Source: Chloroflexota bacterium
Lineage (GTDB): Bacteria > Chloroflexota > Anaerolineae > Aggregatilineales > Phototrophicaceae
NCBI GenBank assembly: GCA_026713245.1
Contig: JAPOOU010000221.1
Coordinates: 1-35,503 of the forward strand
Reading direction: 5' to 3'
Length of the DNA: 35,503 nucleotides
This document shows, one piece after another, positions 31,705 through 35,503 of the stretch. A program made the position numbers and the translations under genes. Under the pieces are notes generated by a model. It saw only the letters and a list, made by a program, of their open reading frames with translations. It was not told the DNA's origin and did no database searches. Position 1 is the first letter of the stretch. Each line of letters starts with the position of its first letter.

Positions 31705-31734
31705 GCCACTGGCGGCGCCGTCTGCTACAGTGGC
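31705..31734 (+). terminator. Hairpin between M28 peptidase and glycosyltransferase genes
   Basis: GCCACTG (31705-31711) pairs with CAGTGGC (31728-31734); a competing pair CTGGCG/CGCCAG overlaps it. There is no T-tract, so it is a terminator or attenuator only tentatively. TGCTACAGT (31724-31732) within it also resembles an extended -10 for the next gene. Confidence 0.3.
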
Positions 31735-31763
31735 CGCGCCAGCGCCCACCATCGGAGCGTCTC

Positions 31764-32888
31764 ATGCGCGTCGCGCACGTCATAAAAGTTACGCGAATCA
31801 GTGGCGCCGAACGCCATCTGCTGGTTTTGTTGAGCGCCTTGCGCCGGCATGATGTCGACGCTCATTTGCTCATCCTAGTCGAAGTTGACAAACCCATGGA
31901 GGACATGGTCAGCGCGGCGAAAGACCGCGGCATCCCCCTCCGCCGATTGACAATCCATAGCGACTACGATCTGACCCTGTTGTTCAAGATTCGACGCGCC
32001 TTGCGCGAGATCAAGCCGGACCTCGTTCACACGCATTTAATCCATGCCGACCTTTACGGCTTGTTCGCCGCAAAGCTTGCGGGCATCCGCACTGTCATCA
32101 GCAGCCGTCACAACGATGATCAATTCCGTTTCCACCCAATTTGGCAGCGTATTAGCCCGGTGATTTGGCGCCTGACCAGCGGCGGCATCGCCATTTCCGC
32201 GGCCATCAAAGATTTCATGATCGAGGTCGAAGACGCGCCGCAAGAAAAAATCACTGTGGTCCACTATGGCTTGGAGCACAAATGGGTAGCCGATGAAGAA
32301 CTCCGCGCCTCCCGCCAAGACTTGACCGCGGAGCTGCGCCTGGATTCTGACGCCCTGCTGCTAGGTATGGTATGCCGAATCGTTGAACAAAAAGGCATCG
32401 CTTACGCCTTGCGAGCCTGCCAGCAAATCCGGGACCGATTCCCGACCGCGAACCTGATCATAGCCGGCGACGGCGACCTGCGTCCGCAACTCGAAGCGCT
32501 CGCGCGGGAACTCGGCATCGACGCCAACGTCCACTGGCTGGGATGGCGCAGCGATGCCGTCAAGTTGATCGGCGCCTTTGATGTGCTGCTGATGCCGAGC
32601 CTGTGGGAGGGATTTGGATTGGTCCTCTTGGAGGCGATGTCGAGGCGGGTGCCGGTGATCGCGAATCGCGTCAGCGCCATTCCCGAGATCGTAATTCATG
32701 GCGAGACCGGGCTGCTTGTCGAGGCGCGCGATGTCGATGCCCTGGCCGCGGCCATGACACGGCTACTGGACGACCATGCCTTGCGCCATCATATGGGATT
32801 GCTGGGCGCCGCCCGCTTGGAAGAACGCTTTAGCGTCGATCGCATGGTGTCCGGGACGGTTGGCGTGTACAAGGGCTACACGCGCTAA
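31764..32888 (+). CDS. Glycosyltransferase family 4 (GT-B)
   Basis: The protein has 374 aa. It starts MRVAHVIKVTRISGAERHLL, the acceptor-domain loop of GT4 enzymes, and continues with PDLVHTHLIHADLYG. The C-terminal donor domain has LLGMVCRIVEQKGIAYALRA and LIIAGDGDLRPQLEAL. The E-x7-E signature is SLWEGFGLVLLEAMSRRVPV, followed by AIPEIVIHGETGLLV. It should transfer a hexose from a nucleotide sugar to a cell-surface acceptor; the donor and acceptor are unknown. GGAG lies 6 nt before the ATG. It is only distantly like the GT4 enzyme at 21860-22975. Confidence 0.9.
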   Translation: MRVAHVIKVTRISGAERHLLVLLSALRRHDVDAHLLILVEVDKPMEDMVSAAKDRGIPLRRLTIHSDYDLTLLFKIRRALREIKPDLVHTHLIHADLYGLFAAKLAGIRTVISSRHNDDQFRFHPIWQRISPVIWRLTSGGIAISAAIKDFMIEVEDAPQEKITVVHYGLEHKWVADEELRASRQDLTAELRLDSDALLLGMVCRIVEQKGIAYALRACQQIRDRFPTANLIIAGDGDLRPQLEALARELGIDANVHWLGWRSDAVKLIGAFDVLLMPSLWEGFGLVLLEAMSRRVPVIANRVSAIPEIVIHGETGLLVEARDVDALAAAMTRLLDDHALRHHMGLLGAARLEERFSVDRMVSGTVGVYKGYTR

Positions 32889-32945
32889 GTGCGGAGACTG
32901 CTTGCCGAGATTCTCGGCTAGGACACATGCGTTGTTTGCAATAGC

Positions 32946-33095
32946 TCAAGGCGACGCGTGGTCAGCAGCACTTGCCGATTGCTGGCGTTTATCAGTCGCA
33001 TCGGTCTTTCGCGCCGGGCGGTTCGTATACATTATCGATCCTACAATGATGACAAACATGACAAACAGATACGGGATTAACATATCAGAGGTCAT
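32946..33095 (-). CDS. Small single-pass membrane protein (49 aa), predicted
   Basis: The ORF starts at ATG 33095, which overlaps the TGA of the preceding gene (ATGA, 33092-33095) and has AAAGGA 8 nt upstream. The sequence MTSDMLIPYLFVMFVIIVGS is mostly a membrane helix. MYTNRPARKTDATDKRQQSA and a short polar tail follow. The overlap and ribosome site make translation coupled to the upstream membrane-protein gene likely. I know no family. It could be a small partner subunit of the upstream protein. Confidence 0.6.
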   Translation of the reverse strand: MTSDMLIPYLFVMFVIIVGSIMYTNRPARKTDATDKRQQSASAADHASP

Positions 33096-33538
33096 GATGG
33101 TGATCCTTTGCTCTCAATTGCCATTTGCCGACGAATACTACGTTGAATTAATGCGCACATCCCAAAAACAAATGTGGCGAGGATGACACCGAGATTGGCG
33201 GTGGCCGTCTGAGAAATCTGCACGCTATTGATATTCGCGTTAAAGAAGATCACGCCATATATCATACAGATCACGATAAGAGTCGGTGTTAGCCATTCCA
33301 CTAGTCTTCCTGTTACGGTTAACCTCTTTGCGCCAATTTGAGCATTAGACAAGTCTCGTTTGGTTGACGCCAGCATGATTACGGACACCATATATATTTC
33401 GGTTCTTCCCAGAATCTCTTGATATTCTAAATCCGTGCCTTGGAGAATTGCAAAACCAAGGGCAGCTAAAATCGGCGACAGTGGAATAATGACGGAATTG
33501 ACGATCCATTTCTCGATTCTTCTTTCATAGAGGTTCAT
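33092..33538 (-). CDS. Four-helix membrane protein of unknown function
   Basis: The protein has 148 aa. Start M at 33538 has GGAG about 9 nt upstream; a GTG at 33574 would lie only about 6 nt from the predicted transcription start and lacks a ribosome site. Four hydrophobic segments are visible: VNSVIIPLSPILAALGFAIL, IYMVSVIMLAS, TPTLIVICMIYGVIFF and LGVILATFVFGMCALI, with short charged loops (ASTKRDLSN, RSIRRQ). The N-terminus MNLYERRIEKW is basic. The DNA is clearly poorer in GC than the neighbouring genes, which may indicate recent acquisition or a fast-evolving gene. No family recognised. Confidence 0.65.
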   Translation of the reverse strand: MNLYERRIEKWIVNSVIIPLSPILAALGFAILQGTDLEYQEILGRTEIYMVSVIMLASTKRDLSNAQIGAKRLTVTGRLVEWLTPTLIVICMIYGVIFFNANINSVQISQTATANLGVILATFVFGMCALIQRSIRRQMAIESKGSPS

Positions 33539-33586
33539 CCGTTTCAGCTCCAGTTCATGTGAGTACCATGTCACGGCATGAACGCT

Positions 33587-33615
33587 ATTATAACATAACT
33601 TTCACCTCATCTCAA
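33587..33615 (-). promoter_or_regulatory. Near-consensus promoter for the small membrane-protein operon
   Basis: On the minus strand, TTGAGA (33615-33610) and TATAAT (33592-33587) are separated by 17 bp. Transcription would start near 33580, giving about 40 nt of leader to the ATG at 33538. It fits in the gap directly after the Rieske-GltS stop at 33628. Confidence 0.65.
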
Positions 33616-33627
33616 CTAAGTAACATG

Positions 33628-35190
33628 TCATACATGCTTCACAGGCGTGTGACGGCTGATTTCATGATTTGTCGTCGCCAGGTCTTCGTAGCTCAGGTCA
33701 TGGACGCTGCGCTTGCCGCACATGCGCGCGAACTCGCTCATCTGCTCGGTCATCGCCTCGAAGAAGTTCACGAGCCGCTGCTTGGACGTCTCTACGTCGA
33801 AGCGCGCTCGCAAATTCATCTTCTGTGTGGCGATGCCCACCGGACAACTGTCGCTGCTGCAAGCCCGGTATTGCTTGCAGCCGATGGCGATCATCGCCGC
33901 GGTCGCCAATGCAACGGCATCCGCGCCCAAGGCCAGCGCTTTGGCAACGTCTGCGCTGGTGCGCAAACCACCGGTTGCGATCAGACTGATCTCCCGGTGT
34001 CCATTCTCATCCAGCCAACGGCGCGCCCGCGGGATGGCGAAAACCGTCGGCACACAGATATTGTCCATGATATGCTTTGCCGCCGCGCCCGTGCCCCCGG
34101 CGCGGCCGTCAAGCGTGATCCAATCGATATCCAGTTTCACTGCCTCCGCCAAATCAGCCTCGATTCGGCTGGCGGCCAACTTGATGCCGACGGGCATATC
34201 GGGTTTGACCGAGCGGATCCAGGCTATGCGTTCCTGCATGTCCGCCACATTATGAATATCGGCGAAACGCGATGGGCTTCGCGCTTCCTGCCCTTCCCGC
34301 AGGCCGCGCAGCGTCGCAATATCCGCCGTAACCTTGTGGCCGGGCAGCAGTCCGCCCAGGCCGGCTTTGGCGCTCTGGCCCATCTTTATCTCGATGCCAT
34401 CGGCCTTGGCGATGTTCTCCTCGTTCCAGCCGAAGTAGCCCGAAGCCATCTCGAAGATGTATTGCCCGGCGGCTGCGCGCGCCTCCGGCAGCATGCCGCC
34501 CTCGCCCGAACACATCAAAGTGCCAAATTCGGCGGCGCCCTTCGCCAGCGCCAGCTTTGCCTCCCTGCTCAAGGCGCCGTAGCTCATGTGACTGACGAAT
34601 ATCGGCGCTCGCAACTTCAAGGGCCGCTTGCGTTTGGCGGCAATTACCGTTTCTGTGCTGATCGGCACGTCGTCGAGCAAGGGCAGTACAGCCAATTGAC
34701 CCGGCAGAAAATACAGGTCGCCTAAGTTGGCATAATCGCGCTTTTCGCTGCCCATGCCCTCGACAAATGCGCGCCGTCCGCGCGAGTAGCTGTGGATATC
34801 GTGCATCTCGGTTTCCAGCGGGTCGTTTCGCCTCGCCCACAAACCCAAATACTCTCCTTCGTAGCGCGGTTTGGGTGCTACGGCATCGGCGTCGATCTCG
34901 ACCGTTCCGTTGACCTGGCGCACTGGATATACCGGCACCGTTTCGTCTTCGGTATAGCGGCTTACGCCGGTCCTCACATCGTAGTCCCACTTGTGCAAAG
35001 GACAGAATACATTGGGTCCCTCCATATAGCCGTCGCCAAGCTGACCATCCCGATGAATGCAGCGATTGTCCAAAGCATAGAAATCGCCCAGATACTTGTA
35101 CAGCGCGATATCGCGCTCGTTTACAAATACCGTCGTGCCCTTGCTTTCTTCAAGTTGATCGGCCTTTAGCACTTCAACCCAATTCGCCAT
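33628..35190 (-). CDS. Rieske ferredoxin domain fused to FMN-dependent glutamate synthase-like domain
   Basis: The protein has 520 aa from the ATG at 35190, which has a GGGGG ribosome site 4 nt upstream; the ATG at 35220 (AGGA 5 nt upstream) would add 10 residues. Residues 1-105 are a Rieske [2Fe-2S] domain: ligands C44-I-H46 and C63-P-L-H66 in NRCIHRDGQ and FCPLHKWDYDV. Residues about 165-505 are the glutamate synthase FMN/barrel domain: IFVSHMSYGALSREAKLALA, CSGEGGMLPEA, EIKMGQSAKAGLGGLLPGHK, LDGRAGGTGAAAK and GGLRTSADVAKALALGAD. The cluster Cys are in GCKQYRACSSDSCPVG. The glutaminase domain of true glutamate synthase is absent. It is probably a ferredoxin-like redox enzyme rather than GOGAT; the substrate is unknown. 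Confidence 0.88.
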   Translation of the reverse strand: MANWVEVLKADQLEESKGTTVFVNERDIALYKYLGDFYALDNRCIHRDGQLGDGYMEGPNVFCPLHKWDYDVRTGVSRYTEDETVPVYPVRQVNGTVEIDADAVAPKPRYEGEYLGLWARRNDPLETEMHDIHSYSRGRRAFVEGMGSEKRDYANLGDLYFLPGQLAVLPLLDDVPISTETVIAAKRKRPLKLRAPIFVSHMSYGALSREAKLALAKGAAEFGTLMCSGEGGMLPEARAAAGQYIFEMASGYFGWNEENIAKADGIEIKMGQSAKAGLGGLLPGHKVTADIATLRGLREGQEARSPSRFADIHNVADMQERIAWIRSVKPDMPVGIKLAASRIEADLAEAVKLDIDWITLDGRAGGTGAAAKHIMDNICVPTVFAIPRARRWLDENGHREISLIATGGLRTSADVAKALALGADAVALATAAMIAIGCKQYRACSSDSCPVGIATQKMNLRARFDVETSKQRLVNFFEAMTEQMSEFARMCGKRSVHDLSYEDLATTNHEISRHTPVKHV

Positions 35191-35220
35191 ACGTCCCCCT
35201 TGCTTTGCCGCAATACTCAT

Positions 35221-35503
35221 CTAGTTCCTATTGTATGACACATGAGCGGCAAACAGAAGTCGGCGGCGGGCCCGGGCCGGATTTCAGATTATTGGCGAGC
35301 CCTATCCCTCAAAAAGCGAAGACTCGCTAGGGGCGAGCCGCCGGCTCGCCCAAATGTGAGATGCTGGTTTCGGGCGACCTGATAGGTCGCCCCTACAAGG
35401 CTTGATTGGTATTGGGCTAATGTATCTCAACGTAAATTCAAAGAAGGCGCTAACTTTGAACAAGTGTCCTGATTTACGGAAAAGGTACTTGCTCATGAAT
35501 TTA
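35221..35503. other. Right-edge intergenic region
   Basis: There is no convincing gene. It holds a possible -10 (TACAAT read on the minus strand, close to 35230) for the Rieske-GltS gene and the tandem palindromes at 35331-35392. The 64-aa minus-strand frame at 35302-35496 passes through both palindromes and is probably not coding. Confidence 0.5.
35331..35392. repeat. Two tandem perfect palindromes
   Basis: Palindrome 1 has arms GGGCGAGCC (35331-35339) and GGCTCGCCC (35343-35351) with loop GCC. Palindrome 2 has arms GGGCGACCT (35372-35380) and AGGTCGCCC (35384-35392) with loop GAT. The arms share the GGGCGA start, so the two are relatives. They are 20 bp apart. Such short palindromic elements recur between genes in many genomes; mobile or regulatory function here is unknown. 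Confidence 0.85.

Noticed and set aside
32904..32918. Inverted repeat GCCGAGA-T-TCTCGGC after the second glycosyltransferase
   Set aside because: It could be a bidirectional terminator, but the loop is very tight and no T-tract follows on either strand.
33559..34725. Plus-strand 388-aa frame across the Rieske-GltS gene
   Set aside because: It is antisense to a gene with intact Rieske and GltS motifs, with no domain of its own.
35302..35496. Minus-strand 64-aa frame at the right end
   Set aside because: It runs through both palindromes and has no ribosome site or domain.

Overview
The window is about 35.5 kb of bacterial chromosome of moderately high GC. No rRNA or tRNA gene, transposase, integrase or CRISPR array was seen. 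The gene content suggests a Chloroflexota-like heterotroph: a degenerate receiver fused to DUF309, a zinc-ribbon-less FmdB-type protein, a PucR regulator, a Rieske/glutamate-synthase fusion, and several secreted lipoproteins with PsbP/DcrB-like or M28 domains. The phylum is an inference from content and was not tested.

Left part (1-9.9 kb): a membrane-anchored DsbA-like oxidoreductase; a TRAM/Fe-S RNA m5U methyltransferase homologue that lacks both catalytic residues; a class V aminotransferase converging on it; a minus-strand operon prfA - GT-C-like membrane protein - prmC with ATGA overlaps at both junctions; then a haloalkane dehalogenase and deoC on the plus strand. Middle (10-21 kb): a secreted protein made of two nearly identical domains joined by a Met/Asp/Lys hexapeptide repeat, a PucR regulator, acpS, a lipoprotein, a SAM methyltransferase, an FmdB-like protein, a SixA-nitroreductase fusion, a sugar-nucleotide-epimerase-like SDR, guaA, a stand-alone Lrp/AsnC ligand-binding domain and a second lipoprotein. 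Right part (21-35.5 kb): an orphan OmpR-type response regulator, a glycosyltransferase and a methyltransferase on the minus strand, an S9 peptidase, receiver-DUF309, DUF177 followed by the primary sigma factor, a histidine phosphatase, an M28 peptidase lipoprotein, a second GT4 glycosyltransferase, a small low-GC membrane-protein operon and the Rieske-GltS enzyme.

The least ordinary signals are: (1) a dispersed intergenic repeat of about 75 bp with five copies in both orientations, most of them able to form a hairpin; (2) the Met/Asp-rich repeat protein; (3) the catalytically dead-looking RlmD/TrmA homologue; (4) the SixA-nitroreductase fusion; (5) two small single-pass membrane proteins at 15503-15673 and 32946-33095, both with good ribosome binding sites; and (6) tandem perfect palindromes at the right end, with a half copy elsewhere. 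Starts were moved from the longest open frame where Shine-Dalgarno position, gene overlap or family N-termini argued for it. No clear defence system or other obviously new multi-gene system was found.
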